Assembly (NCBI GenBank): GCA_910579465.1
Contig: CAJTUB010000004.1
Location: 248,436 to 312,435 of the forward strand
DNA: 64,000 nt
DNA from: an uncultured Lachnospiraceae bacterium
GTDB lineage: Bacteria; Bacillota; Clostridia; Lachnospirales; Lachnospiraceae
Direction: 5' to 3'
The notes below the pieces were generated by a model. The model was not told where the DNA came from. It worked only from the letters and a program-made list of their open reading frames with translations, and made no database searches. Every line of letters begins with the position of its first letter. Within the stretch, counting starts at the first letter, position 1. Positions 1 through 8,499 of the stretch are shown in pieces. The position numbers and the translations under genes were made by a program.

Positions 1-236
1 GCGCCCAGATTGAGCGCATGGTTTCCCTTTGCGGCGCGAGCCTGCCGGAAAAGTTCCGGCGGATTCTGCAGAAGTATGAGTTTGAAAAGGACGCCCTGTT
101 CGATGCAGGGATGGCATATGCGGTCAATCAGATTGTTGATTTAGTGGCGCATGACGTGGACGGCGTACATGTGTATACAATGAATAACCCGGTAGTGGCA
201 AGGCGGATTTGCGACAGCATCCGGAACCTGATTTAG
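1..236 (+). CDS. metF: Methylenetetrahydrofolate reductase, C-terminal end (partial)
   Basis: The reading frame is open from the window edge (codon phase starting at base 3) to a TAG at 234-236. The visible tail contains DVDGVHVYTMNNPVVARRI, which matches the end of bacterial MetF, the flavin enzyme that reduces 5,10-methylene-THF to 5-methyl-THF. The next gene is a methionine synthase that consumes 5-methyl-THF, so the pairing supports the call. Only about 78 residues are visible, and the N-terminus lies outside the window. The frame stays open after the stop through to the metH ATG (see findings). Confidence 0.85.
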   Translation, partial: AQIERMVSLCGASLPEKFRRILQKYEFEKDALFDAGMAYAVNQIVDLVAHDVDGVHVYTMNNPVVARRICDSIRNLI

Positions 237-419
237 AAAAGGACGAAAAGAAGCAGGCGAAGCAGAAGGAAGCGGAAAAAGAAGAGTAGAAAAAGCAGAA
301 AAGCGGAAAAAAAGCAAAAAACAGAAAGAAGCGGAAGAATTAGAAAAAATAGAAAACGAACAGGGCGGGAACTTTCAGAACATTATGCCGCAGGCAGAGG
401 CGGCGGAACGGAGACAAGT
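237..419 (+). other. Purine-rich low-complexity spacer between metF and metH
   Basis: The first 120 bases are almost all A and G on the + strand, and encode Lys/Arg/Glu-rich low-complexity peptide in any frame. The metF/metH frame has no stop across the 61 codons. A second frame is open from 232 to a TGA at 421-423 that overlaps the metH ATG, but it has no good start upstream of 385. I see no convincing gene here. GGAG at 409-412 is the likely metH ribosome site. Confidence 0.6.
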
Positions 420-2933
420 ATGACAAAACAGGAATTTCGGGAATTAGCAGAGCAGAGGCTGGTCTTTCTGGACGGGGCAACCGGCAGTAATCTGCAGCGT
501 GCGGGAATGCCGGCAGGTGTCTGCCCGGAGGTATGGATTCTGGAGCATCCGGACTGCTTTATCCACCTGCAGAAGAGCTATCTGCACCGGGGAACCGATA
601 TTCTTTATGCACCGACCTTTACGGCAAACCGGATTAAACTGGCGGAGTACGGACTGGAAGGCAGACTGGAAGAAATAAACCGGGGGCTGGTAGAGCTGAG
701 CAAACGTGCCGTCGGCGAGTATGTGGTAGAACAGCGCAATGCGCAGATGATTCCGTATATTGCCGGGGATGTAACCATGACAGGGCAGCTTCTTGCGCCG
801 CTCGGACCGCTTTCCTTTGAACAGGCGGTGGAGATTTATAAAGAACAGATGCAGCTGCTTGTTTCCGCAGGAGTGGACCTGTTTGTCATCGAGACAATGA
901 TGAGCTTGCAGGAGGCACGCGCGGCGCTGCTTGCAGCAGGGGAAATCTGCAGTCTCCCGGTGATGGTGACGATGACCTTTGATGAGACTGCGCATACGCT
1001 TTACGGGACAGAGCCGGAGACGGCAATGCTTGTACTGCAGGGGCTTGGTGCAGATGCGGTCGGGGTCAATTGCGGTGCAGGGCCGGAACGGAGTGAGGAA
1101 ATTGTGCGCAGAATGAAGGCGGTAGCAAATGTTCCGGTGATTGCAAAGCCGAATGCGGGGCTGCCGCGTTTTATCGACGGGGAGACCGTTTACGACCAGG
1201 GGCCGGAGCAGTTTGCAGAGGGAATGAAGCGCCTTGTGTCCGCGGGAGCCGGGATTTTGGGCGGCTGCTGCGGTACGACGCCGGAGCATATCGAATATTT
1301 GTGTGAAGCGCTTTCCAAGACCTATCCGCCGCATATTTCAGAAACACGGGTCAGTGCGGTTACCAATGAACGCCGCGCTGTGTATGTATCCTTGGATGGT
1401 TCCTTCCTGCCGGTGGGTGAACGCATCAACCCGACAGGCAAGAAGGCGTTCCAGGAGGCATTGCGTGCGGGGGATACCTCGATGGCAGCGGCATTTGCCG
1501 CAGAGCAGGAGGAGAACGGCGCGGCAGTGTTGGATGTCAATGTAGGAATGGGAGGAATTGACGAAAAGCAGATGATGTGCCGGATTGTTGAGGAGATAAC
1601 GCAGACGGTCAACCTCCCGCTTTCCATCGATACGAGCGACGTATCGGTCATGGAGGCGGCACTCCGGATTTATCCGGGACGTGCGCTTGTCAATTCGGTT
1701 TCACTGGAGGAAGGACGCGCGGAGCTTTTGTTTCCGCTTGTGAAAAAGTACGGCGCGATGGCAGTCGTGCTTCCGCTTGCCAGTACGGGACTCCCGAAGG
1801 ATGCCAAGGAGCGCAGGGAGAATCTCCGCATGCTGGTAAAGAAGGCAGAGGAATACGGGATTCCGAAAGAATCCCTTGTAGCGGACGGTCTTGTGATGAC
1901 AGTAGGCGCAAAGCCGGATGCCGCGCTGGAGGCGCTGGATACGATACGTTACTGCAGGGAGGAGCTTGGGATAGCCACTATCTGCGGGCTTTCTAACATT
2001 TCGTACGGACTGCCGGAGCGGAGCTATATCAATACTGCCTTTTTAATGATGGCAGTGACGTGCGGGCTGACGATGGCAATTGTCAATCCGGCGCAGGAGC
2101 TTCTGATGAATCTTGTGTATGCCTCCGAGGTGCTCCGGGCAAAGGAGGATGCCGCTGGACGCTATATTGCAAGGGCAGAATGGCTGAAGGAAAGAAGGGA
2201 GCAGGAGGCAGGAGCCATCGTGCGGGCAGTTCCTGCGGCACCAAAGAAGGAGGCTGTGCCGGAGCCTGAAAAGGAAAAGGTGGTGCCAAAGGAGGCAGAA
2301 ACCCCGCTCTACAGGGCAGTGCTGCGCGGAGAGAAAAAGACCATTGCGGCACTGGCAGAGAAGGCACTTGCCGACGGGGCGGAGGCAGCGGCGCTGTTAG
2401 AGACGGAGCTGATACCGGCGATTACCGAGGCGGGAAACCGTTTTGAACAGAAGAAATACTTTCTCCCGCAGCTCATCGGGGCAGCGGAAGCCATGAAGGC
2501 TGCGGTCGAGGTCTTAGAGCCGCATCTTAGAAAGGACGGCGCCGGGAAAAGGGCAGGAACCGTCGTGATTGCAACCGTTGAAGGGGATATCCATGACATC
2601 GGGAAAAACCTTGTGGCACTGATGTTAAAAAATCATGGCTTTGAAGTGGCAGATCTGGGAAAGGATGTTCCGGCAGAGCGCGTGATTGCCGAAGCAAAGC
2701 GTCTGGATGCGGATATTATTGCGCTTTCGGCATTGATGACAACCACGATGCGCGGCATGGCAGAAGTGGTAGAGCTTAGAAACCGTGAGGGACTGCGGGC
2801 AAAGATTATGATTGGCGGCGCCGTGACAACGCCGGAGTATGCCGCAGAAATCGGGGCGGACGGTTATTCCAGGGATGCACAGGAGGCAGTGGAGGTAGCG
2901 AAACGGCTGGCGGGTACGAAAGAACAAAGCTGA
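420..2933 (+). CDS. metH: Cobalamin-dependent methionine synthase, short form
   Basis: This 837-residue protein transfers a methyl group from 5-methyl-THF through cobalamin to homocysteine. Domains in order: a homocysteine methyltransferase barrel (about 1-300) with the zinc cysteines in VGVNCG and GGCCG; a pterin-binding barrel (about 325-600) starting at ERINPTGKKAF; a charged linker (about 630-665); and the cap and B12-binding domains (about 670-835) with the cobalt-ligand motif EGDIHDIGKN. The C-terminal SAM-dependent reactivation domain of E. coli MetH is missing, as is usual for the short clostridial form, so reactivation must come from a separate protein not in this window. GGAG lies 7 nt before the ATG. 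It is probably co-transcribed with metF. Confidence 0.93.
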   Translation: MTKQEFRELAEQRLVFLDGATGSNLQRAGMPAGVCPEVWILEHPDCFIHLQKSYLHRGTDILYAPTFTANRIKLAEYGLEGRLEEINRGLVELSKRAVGEYVVEQRNAQMIPYIAGDVTMTGQLLAPLGPLSFEQAVEIYKEQMQLLVSAGVDLFVIETMMSLQEARAALLAAGEICSLPVMVTMTFDETAHTLYGTEPETAMLVLQGLGADAVGVNCGAGPERSEEIVRRMKAVANVPVIAKPNAGLPRFIDGETVYDQGPEQFAEGMKRLVSAGAGILGGCCGTTPEHIEYLCEALSKTYPPHISETRVSAVTNERRAVYVSLDGSFLPVGERINPTGKKAFQEALRAGDTSMAAAFAAEQEENGAAVLDVNVGMGGIDEKQMMCRIVEEITQTVNLPLSIDTSDVSVMEAALRIYPGRALVNSVSLEEGRAELLFPLVKKYGAMAVVLPLASTGLPKDAKERRENLRMLVKKAEEYGIPKESLVADGLVMTVGAKPDAALEALDTIRYCREELGIATICGLSNISYGLPERSYINTAFLMMAVTCGLTMAIVNPAQELLMNLVYASEVLRAKEDAAGRYIARAEWLKERREQEAGAIVRAVPAAPKKEAVPEPEKEKVVPKEAETPLYRAVLRGEKKTIAALAEKALADGAEAAALLETELIPAITEAGNRFEQKKYFLPQLIGAAEAMKAAVEVLEPHLRKDGAGKRAGTVVIATVEGDIHDIGKNLVALMLKNHGFEVADLGKDVPAERVIAEAKRLDADIIALSALMTTTMRGMAEVVELRNREGLRAKIMIGGAVTTPEYAAEIGADGYSRDAQEAVEVAKRLAGTKEQS

Positions 2934-2949
2934 GGAATGAGGGAAGAAA

Positions 2950-3900
2950 ATGACAAAGCGTATGCGCGGCAATCTGTTTTTGCTGCTGGCAGCGTTTATC
3001 TGGGGCGTGGCGTTCGTAGCACAAAGTGAGGGAATGAAATATGTGGAGCCCTTTACGTTTACCGGAATCCGCTCCTGTCTTGCGGGAATTGCCCTGCTGG
3101 CCTGTTTAGGAATCCGCAGGTTTTTGGAAAAGCGGCGGAAAAACGGTGCGCCGGGAATAACCGCTGCAAAAGAAGCGGACAATAAGGCAGCAGAAGACGG
3201 GAAGGAAAGAAAAGCTTCTGTCAGAGTTCTTTTTCTCGGCGGTATTTGCTGCGGTATTGTGCTTTTTACGGCGACCATGCTCCAGCAGACCGGGATTAAA
3301 TATGTGCCGGAGCCGGGCAAGGCAGGCTTTATTACCGCACTCTATATTGTGCTGGTGCCGGTTTGCGGGATTTTTACAAAGAAAAGACCCGGCATAAGGG
3401 TGTGGCTTGCCGTTTTGCTTGCATCGGCAGGAATGTATCTGCTCTGTATTACCGACGGCTTTACGATTGCCAGAGGCGATAGCTATCTGTTGCTTTGTGC
3501 CGCGGCGTTTACAGGGCACATTCTGGTGGTAGACTATTTTTCACCAAAGGCGGACGGAGTGGCGATGTCGTGTATCCAGTTTTTTGTCTGCGGGATTTTA
3601 GGAACGGCAGGAATGCTGTTGACAGAGCAGGTACAGATTGCGCAGATTCTGAAGGCATGGCTGCCGCTTGTTTATGCAGGCGTCCTGTCCGGCGGCGTGG
3701 GATATACGCTGCAGATTGTGGCGCAGAAGGATACGGAGCCGGAGGTGGCGTCCCTTTTGATGAGTCTGGAATCGGTGTTTGCGGTCTTAGGAGGGCTGGT
3801 GCTGTTGGGACAGGTGCTTACCATAAGGGAGACGCTTGGCTGCGCGCTTGTCTTTGCCGCGGTGCTGCTGGCGCAGCTGCGGAAACGCAACGGGCAATAA
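2950..3900 (+). CDS. DMT superfamily permease (EamA)
   Basis: A 316-residue integral membrane protein with about ten hydrophobic segments in two repeats, beginning MRGNLFLLLAAFIWGVAFVA. The N-terminal WGxxF motif and the two-repeat layout fit the EamA drug/metabolite transporter family. A charged insert of about 25 residues (about 59-85) sits after the second helix. It starts 16 nt after metH with GAGGGAAGAAA just upstream, so it may share the metF-metH transcript. The substrate cannot be read from sequence; context might hint at an amino acid or related metabolite, but that is inference. Confidence 0.8.
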   Translation: MTKRMRGNLFLLLAAFIWGVAFVAQSEGMKYVEPFTFTGIRSCLAGIALLACLGIRRFLEKRRKNGAPGITAAKEADNKAAEDGKERKASVRVLFLGGICCGIVLFTATMLQQTGIKYVPEPGKAGFITALYIVLVPVCGIFTKKRPGIRVWLAVLLASAGMYLLCITDGFTIARGDSYLLLCAAAFTGHILVVDYFSPKADGVAMSCIQFFVCGILGTAGMLLTEQVQIAQILKAWLPLVYAGVLSGGVGYTLQIVAQKDTEPEVASLLMSLESVFAVLGGLVLLGQVLTIRETLGCALVFAAVLLAQLRKRNGQ

Positions 3901-3903
3901 AAG

Positions 3904-3932
3904 TTGTGTATCGTAAAAAAGTATGCTATGAT
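3904..3932 (+). promoter_or_regulatory. Putative promoter for hprK
   Basis: TTGTGT at 3904-3909, a 17-nt spacer and TATGAT at 3927-3932, located between the EamA permease stop and hprK. The match to sigma-A consensus is moderate. Confidence 0.45.
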
Positions 3933-4011
3933 AAGAGTAAGAAAAGGATAAAATAAATAAGCGCGGCTTTTTCACCGGGAAGAGGAAAGGACCGTGCGGA
4001 AAAGAGGGACA

Positions 4012-4941
4012 ATGTATACGGTTGAACTGAAAAAGCTGGTAGAAAAAATGCAGTTGGAAAATTGTACGCCGGAGCTGGATATTGATCATATTCTGATTAC
4101 ACAGCCGGATGTGAACCGCCCTGCACTGCAGTTAGCGGGATTTTTCGACTATTTTGACGCGGAGCGTGTCCAGATTATCGGAAATGTCGAGCATGCCTAT
4201 ATGGAGAAGATGGAGAAGGACCATGGCATCAGCATTATGAAAAAGCTCTTAAGCTTCAAGGTGCCGTGTATTATTTTCTGCCGCGGCATCGAGGTTCCGG
4301 AGAGCATGCGGAAAATTGCGGCAGAGGCAGGCGTGCCGCTGCTCCGTTCCACGGCGTCGACCTCTTCGTTTATGGCGGAGGTCATCCGGTGGCTCAAGGT
4401 AGAGCTTGCACCGCGCATTTCCATTCACGGTGTTCTAGTTGACGTTTACGGCGAGGGCATTCTCATTATGGGAGAGAGCGGTATCGGTAAGAGCGAAGCT
4501 GCGCTGGAGCTGATTAAGCGCGGTCACCGTCTTGTTTCAGATGATGTCGTGGAGATTAAAAAGGTGAGCGACGAGACGCTGATTGGTACGGCGCCGGATA
4601 TCACAAGACATTTTATCGAGCTGCGCGGCATCGGTATTATCGACGTAAAGACCCTGTTTGGCGTCGAGAGCGTGAAGAATACGCAGTCTATTGACCTCGT
4701 CATTAAGTTGGAGGAGTGGGACCGCGATAAGGAATACGACCGTTTCGGGCTGGACGAGGAATATACCGAGTTCCTCGGGAATAAGGTAGTATGTCACTCC
4801 ATTCCGATTCGCCCGGGACGGAACCTTGCCATTATCTGTGAGTCGGCAGCGGTCAATTACCGTCAGAAAAAGATGGGCTACAATGCGGCACAGGAGCTTT
4901 ATAACCGTGTAACAAGCAACCTGATGAAAAATAGTAACTAA
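4012..4941 (+). CDS. hprK: HPr(Ser) kinase/phosphorylase
   Basis: A 309-residue enzyme that phosphorylates Ser46 of HPr and Crh when glycolytic intermediates are high and removes the phosphate when they are low. It carries the Walker A motif GESGIGKSE (about residue 152), the conserved RGHRLVSDDVVEI stretch and the C-terminal signature IRPGRNLAIICE. I chose ATG 4012 because MYTVELKKLVEKMQLE aligns with the B. subtilis N-terminus without a gap. A GTG at 3994 has a better-spaced AGAGG and would add six residues. An HPr-like partner with the Ser46 motif lies 3 kb downstream. Confidence 0.93.
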   Translation: MYTVELKKLVEKMQLENCTPELDIDHILITQPDVNRPALQLAGFFDYFDAERVQIIGNVEHAYMEKMEKDHGISIMKKLLSFKVPCIIFCRGIEVPESMRKIAAEAGVPLLRSTASTSSFMAEVIRWLKVELAPRISIHGVLVDVYGEGILIMGESGIGKSEAALELIKRGHRLVSDDVVEIKKVSDETLIGTAPDITRHFIELRGIGIIDVKTLFGVESVKNTQSIDLVIKLEEWDRDKEYDRFGLDEEYTEFLGNKVVCHSIPIRPGRNLAIICESAAVNYRQKKMGYNAAQELYNRVTSNLMKNSN

Positions 4942-5063
4942 GGAAGCGCTGATTAAATCATCGCTTCCTCAGAGCCTCCGGCGGATGCGCACGGATTTGC
5001 AGGGGTAAATGTTGCTTCGCAACGCAAATCCGGCGCGGGAAACGCTTTAATCAGCGTTTCCCT
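4941..5063 (+). repeat. Structured intergenic repeat, family 2, copy 1
   Basis: Three hairpins in a row: AGGAAGCG/CGCTTCCT (4941-4969), a central stem built on GCGCACGGATTTGC and GCAAATCCGGCGC (about 4987-5036), and GGGAAACGC/GCGTTTCCC (5037-5062). The outermost halves can also pair with each other: AGGAAGCGCTGATTAAA against TTTAATCAGCGTTTCCCT. The central part recurs at 37.6 kb with different outer arms. It begins at the hprK stop codon and may also act as its terminator. Confidence 0.65.
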
Positions 5064-5101
5064 AAAACAATAGCAGTGAAAAGAAGGTGAAAGGCAGGTC
5101 T

Positions 5102-6052
5102 ATGGAGCAGTTTGTTTTCGGAATCGATATCGGCGGTACGGCAATTAAGTGCGGTCTGTTTACAAAGGACGGAAAACTGAAGGAAAAATGGGAAATACCG
5201 ACCGCACGGGCAGAGGCAGGAGAAGGCGTGCCGCAGGATATTGCGGATACGATTTCAGAAAAGTGCAGGGAGCACGGGATTACAAGGGAACAGGTGCTCG
5301 GGGTCGGACTCGGCGTGCCGGGACCGGTCCGGGAGGACGGCTTTGTTTCCCACTGTCCGAATCTCGGCTGGCGGGAGAAAAATGTCAATGAACTGATGGA
5401 ACGCCTGACCGGCATTCCCGCGGCTGCGGCGAATGATGCTAATGTGGCGGCGCTCGGGGAAGCGTGGAAGGGCGGTGCTGCCGGTGTGAAGAACATGGTT
5501 CTGGTGACGCTCGGGACCGGCGTCGGCGGCGGGATTATCGTGGAAGGAAAAATCGTCTCAGGCGCATCGGGCGCAGGCGGTGAGCTGGGCCATATGGTGA
5601 TGAATCCGCAGGAGAGCGAGGCATGCGGCTGCGGCGGATTCGGGCATCTGGAGCAGTATGCCTCTGCGACCGGCATTGTGCGTATGGCAAGGAAGCGTAT
5701 TGCAGAGGCAGGTAGTGGTTCTGTGCTTTGCGGCAGGGAAGAGCTGTCTGCAAAGGATATCTTTGACGCGGCAAAGGAAGGGGATACGTTAGCAAAGGAA
5801 CTGGTGAATGAGCTCGGCGCAGTTCTGGCACGGGCGCTTTCCCATGTAGCCGCAGTAGTGGACCCGGAGGTCTTTGTCATCGGCGGAGGCGTTTCGCGTG
5901 CCGGTTCCATTTTAACGGAGGCGATAGAGTCTCATTACAACAAGGGAATTATGAAGGCACTTCAGGGAAAGGCGTTCCGTCTGGCAACGCTTGGAAATGA
6001 TGCCGGTATTTACGGCTGTGCAAAACTGATTTTGGACAGAACTGCAAAATAA
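5102..6052 (+). CDS. ROK family glucokinase
   Basis: A 316-residue sugar kinase, expected to phosphorylate glucose to glucose-6-phosphate. The N-terminal phosphate-binding motif is GIDIGGTAIKCGLF, followed by GTGVGGGII and the ROK zinc region GHMVMN…CGCGGFGHLEQYASATG. The usual third zinc cysteine (CxCGxxGC) is His here. ATG 5102 follows AAAGGCAGG; a GTG at 5087 overlaps its own ribosome site and is less likely. It sits between hprK and murB, a common Lachnospiraceae arrangement, and near the pfkA glycolytic gene. Substrate assignment rests on family and context. Confidence 0.85.
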   Translation: MEQFVFGIDIGGTAIKCGLFTKDGKLKEKWEIPTARAEAGEGVPQDIADTISEKCREHGITREQVLGVGLGVPGPVREDGFVSHCPNLGWREKNVNELMERLTGIPAAAANDANVAALGEAWKGGAAGVKNMVLVTLGTGVGGGIIVEGKIVSGASGAGGELGHMVMNPQESEACGCGGFGHLEQYASATGIVRMARKRIAEAGSGSVLCGREELSAKDIFDAAKEGDTLAKELVNELGAVLARALSHVAAVVDPEVFVIGGGVSRAGSILTEAIESHYNKGIMKALQGKAFRLATLGNDAGIYGCAKLILDRTAK

Positions 6053-6066
6053 AGGGGTTGAATCGT

Positions 6067-6996
6067 TTGGAAGGTTTTAAGGAAGCACTCGGGCGGGTTG
6101 TGCCGGGGGAAGGACAAATTCTGCAGCAGGAGCCGATGAGCCGCCACACGACATTCCGTGTAGGAGGACCTGCGGAATATTTTGTAACAGCAGATACAAC
6201 CGGGGAGCTGCAGGAGGTGCTGCGGCTCTGTAAAAGGTATGAAATGCCGTGGATGGTACTCGGAAACGGCAGCAATGTGCTGGTTTCCGACAGAGGGCTT
6301 AAGGGCGTGGTACTCCGGCTCGGCGGGGAGTTTACGTCATGTGAAATCAAGGAAGACCTCAGCGGCGGGACTGCAGAGGCTTTGGCAGGCGCAGGCGTTC
6401 CCCTTTCGTTCTTTGCGATGAAGCTTGCCAAAAGAGGCTTTACCGGCTTTGAGTTTGCGGCAGGGATACCGGGGAGCGTGGGCGGCGCCGTTGTAATGAA
6501 TGCAGGCGCTTATGGCGGTGAAATCAAGGACTGTATTACGAAGGCGGAGGTTGTGACAGAGGACGGGGAGTGCAGGCTCATTTCTGCGGACGAACTGCAG
6601 CTTTCCTACCGCCACAGTATTCTGATGGAAGAAAACTGGACCGTGACAAGGGCGTGGTTTTCGTTTTCCATCGGCTCTAAGCGCAAGATTCTCTCCGACA
6701 TTGAGGAGCTGAACCGCAAACGCAGGGAAAAGCAGCCGTTAGAGCTGCCAAGCGCCGGCTCTACCTTTCAACGTCCTGCCGGGAACTTTGCGGGAAAGCT
6801 GATTATGGAGGCGGGACTTGCCGGTGCGCGGATTGGCGGGGCGGCAGTTTCGGAAAAGCACTGCGGGTTTGTTGTAAATCTGGGAAATGCCACCGCGGCG
6901 GATATTTATGCGCTGATGCGGCATATTATAATGACGGTAGAAGAAAAGAGCGGCATACGGCTTGAGCCGGAGGTAAAGCTGCTCGGGGAATTTTAA
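6067..6996 (+). CDS. murB: UDP-N-acetylenolpyruvoylglucosamine reductase
   Basis: A FAD enzyme of about 309 residues that reduces UDP-GlcNAc-enolpyruvate to UDP-MurNAc in peptidoglycan synthesis. It shows the FAD-binding stretches RVGGPAEYF and GNGSNVLVSD, AAGIPGSVGGAVVMNAGAYGG, the catalytic-serine motif PSAGSTFQRP and the terminal EPEVKLLG. The gene has no ATG at its start: TTG at 6067 is 9 nt after AAAGGGG, while the in-frame TTG at 6058 touches that site and is too close. It follows the glucokinase by a few bases, so the two are probably co-transcribed. Confidence 0.92.
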   Translation: MEGFKEALGRVVPGEGQILQQEPMSRHTTFRVGGPAEYFVTADTTGELQEVLRLCKRYEMPWMVLGNGSNVLVSDRGLKGVVLRLGGEFTSCEIKEDLSGGTAEALAGAGVPLSFFAMKLAKRGFTGFEFAAGIPGSVGGAVVMNAGAYGGEIKDCITKAEVVTEDGECRLISADELQLSYRHSILMEENWTVTRAWFSFSIGSKRKILSDIEELNRKRREKQPLELPSAGSTFQRPAGNFAGKLIMEAGLAGARIGGAAVSEKHCGFVVNLGNATAADIYALMRHIIMTVEEKSGIRLEPEVKLLGEF

Positions 6997-7025
6997 CTTC
7001 AGCCTTGTGCACTTCGGAGGAAACT

Positions 7026-7964
7026 ATGTCATTTTCGATGGAGGTAAAGCGGGAGCTTTCCGGGGTATTTCCCCAGGCGAGGCACTGCAGAATTGCGGAG
7101 CTTTCCGCACTGATTACACAATGTGGTAAAATAGATGTTGACAAAAGTGGACATCTTCATATAAAATTACAAACGGAAAGCGGGTATGTGGCACGCAAAT
7201 GCTGCCTGCTGTTCCACCGGCTGTGTTCGTTGCCGCTTTCAGTCTGTGTGAGGACGGCAAAGGGAAGAAGTAACTCTGTCCAGTATGCAATGGAGGTACG
7301 GGGGGAGGAAGCCGTAAAAAAGACATTGGAATTGTTGAAGTTAAAAACGCTTGGCAGGGACGGCCTGCTTGCGGCGGACGGTATGGTTATACTGCATACC
7401 TGCTGTAAGCGGGCATTTCTGCGGGGAATGTTTCTCACGTCCGGTTCGGTCAGCAATCCGCAGAAGTCGTATCATTTTGAAATCAGCGAGCAGGAAATGG
7501 GGCGGGCAGAACAGCTTCTTGCGCTGATTCGTTCATTTGAGGTAGATGCCAAGCGGATTATGCGGAAAAGCTACCATGTGCTCTATGTCAAGGAAGGCGC
7601 GCAGGTAGTAGAGCTTTTAAATATTATGGAGGCGCATCAGGCTCTGATGAAGTTTGAAAATGTACGGATTGTAAAAGATGTGCGCAATTCCGTCAACAGG
7701 CAGGTCAACTGTGAGACAGCCAATCTGAGCAAGACGGTGAATGCTGCCAGAAGGCAGTATGAGGATATCGTATATATCCGGGACAAGGCAGGACTGCATG
7801 CGTTGTCCGAGAGTCTGGAGGAGGTCGCCCTGCTGCGGCTATCCTATCCTGAGGCGTCATTGACGGAGCTGGGCGAGATGCTCAGCCCGAAGCTTGGAAA
7901 GTCCGGCGTAAACCACCGCCTGAAAAAAATCAGTGAATATGCGGAGAGTTTACGAGGTGAATAA
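7026..7964 (+). CDS. whiA: DNA-binding protein WhiA
   Basis: A 312-residue protein of the WhiA family: an N-terminal LAGLIDADG-like fold and a C-terminal helix-turn-helix (RLSYPEASLTELGEML…KSGVNHRLKKI). It acts in sporulation and division control in Gram-positives, and its exact role in Clostridia is unclear. The start ATG 7026 has GGAGG 6 nt upstream, and MSFSMEVKREL matches the family N-terminus. It sits 29 nt after murB. The rapZ/yvcK genes that usually precede whiA in Firmicutes are not present here. Confidence 0.93.
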   Translation: MSFSMEVKRELSGVFPQARHCRIAELSALITQCGKIDVDKSGHLHIKLQTESGYVARKCCLLFHRLCSLPLSVCVRTAKGRSNSVQYAMEVRGEEAVKKTLELLKLKTLGRDGLLAADGMVILHTCCKRAFLRGMFLTSGSVSNPQKSYHFEISEQEMGRAEQLLALIRSFEVDAKRIMRKSYHVLYVKEGAQVVELLNIMEAHQALMKFENVRIVKDVRNSVNRQVNCETANLSKTVNAARRQYEDIVYIRDKAGLHALSESLEEVALLRLSYPEASLTELGEMLSPKLGKSGVNHRLKKISEYAESLRGE

Positions 7965-7977
7965 AGGAGGATTTGAA

Positions 7978-8235
7978 ATGATTTCAAAAAGTATCACAAT
8001 CAGTATTCCTTCCGGTCTGGAAGCAAGGCCGGTAGCACTTTTGGTACAGGTGGCGAGTCGCTACGACAGCAGGATTTATATTGAGCGCGGCGATAAAACA
8101 ATCAATGCCAAAAGCATCATGGGAATGATGACGCTCGGGCTTGCTGCGGGAGAGAATGTGACGGTGAATGCGGACGGAGCGGACGAAGAGAGCGCCATTG
8201 CCGAGATTGAAAAGTATCTGAGCGCGGATAATTAG
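7978..8235 (+). CDS. HPr-like protein with Glu at the His15 position (Crh-like)
   Basis: An 85-residue HPr-fold protein. In PTS HPr, His15 in GLHARP accepts phosphate from enzyme I. Here the motif is GLEARP, with Glu exactly at residue 15. The HprK target Ser46 and its surroundings are kept (AKSIMGMM). This is the pattern of Crh, a regulatory HPr paralogue that cannot carry PTS phosphate but can be phosphorylated by HprK and bind CcpA. A strong AAAGGAGG precedes the ATG. It lies 13 nt after whiA and downstream of hprK. The Crh-like role is inference; whether a true HPr exists elsewhere cannot be seen here. Confidence 0.88.
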   Translation: MISKSITISIPSGLEARPVALLVQVASRYDSRIYIERGDKTINAKSIMGMMTLGLAAGENVTVNADGADEESAIAEIEKYLSADN

Positions 8236-8396
8236 TGCCTTGTCCCGCTGATATTTAGTCAAACCCACTTGCCTATTTGCTCATCTGCCGCGTTGAATTT
8301 TCTAGCCGTGGCCACCGCTACACCGTCGAAACTCCGCCTTGCAGATGAACAAATATCCTGCGTGATTTTGCCAAATATCAACAGGACAAGACACTA
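8233..8396. repeat. 164-nt inverted-repeat element after the HPr-like gene (family 3)
   Basis: The ends are imperfect inverted repeats of about 50 nt: TAGTGCCTTGTCCCGCTGAT on the left, and TAGTGTCTTGTCCTGTTGAT on the complementary strand from the right. CATCTGC is shared further in, and the loop holds GCCGTGGCCACCGCTAC. The left end includes the TAG stop of the preceding gene. There is no ORF. It resembles a MITE-like interspersed element, and a truncated relative lies at about 62390. Confidence 0.65.
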
Positions 8397-8499
8397 GGAA
8401 AGAATGCCGTAAGGATGCGGTTCATGCGTATCTTTGCGGCTTTGCTTTTGCGAAGGAGAGGACATGCTGCGGCAGGAGGGTGCCGGGAAAGGAGGAGGC

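Noticed and set aside
237..419. Riboswitch (cobalamin or SAM) before metH
   Set aside because: The spacer is a purine run with no conserved riboswitch motif or terminator.
444..1334. 296-codon minus-strand ORF
   Set aside because: It lies fully antisense to metH and its composition is a mirror of metH codons. No ribosome site or known motif.
2625..3320. 231-codon minus-strand ORF
   Set aside because: Antisense to the metH end and the EamA gene; Cys/Arg-rich shadow peptide.
5062..5910. 282-codon minus-strand ORF
   Set aside because: Antisense to the glucokinase; Ser/Pro-rich shadow with no start signal.
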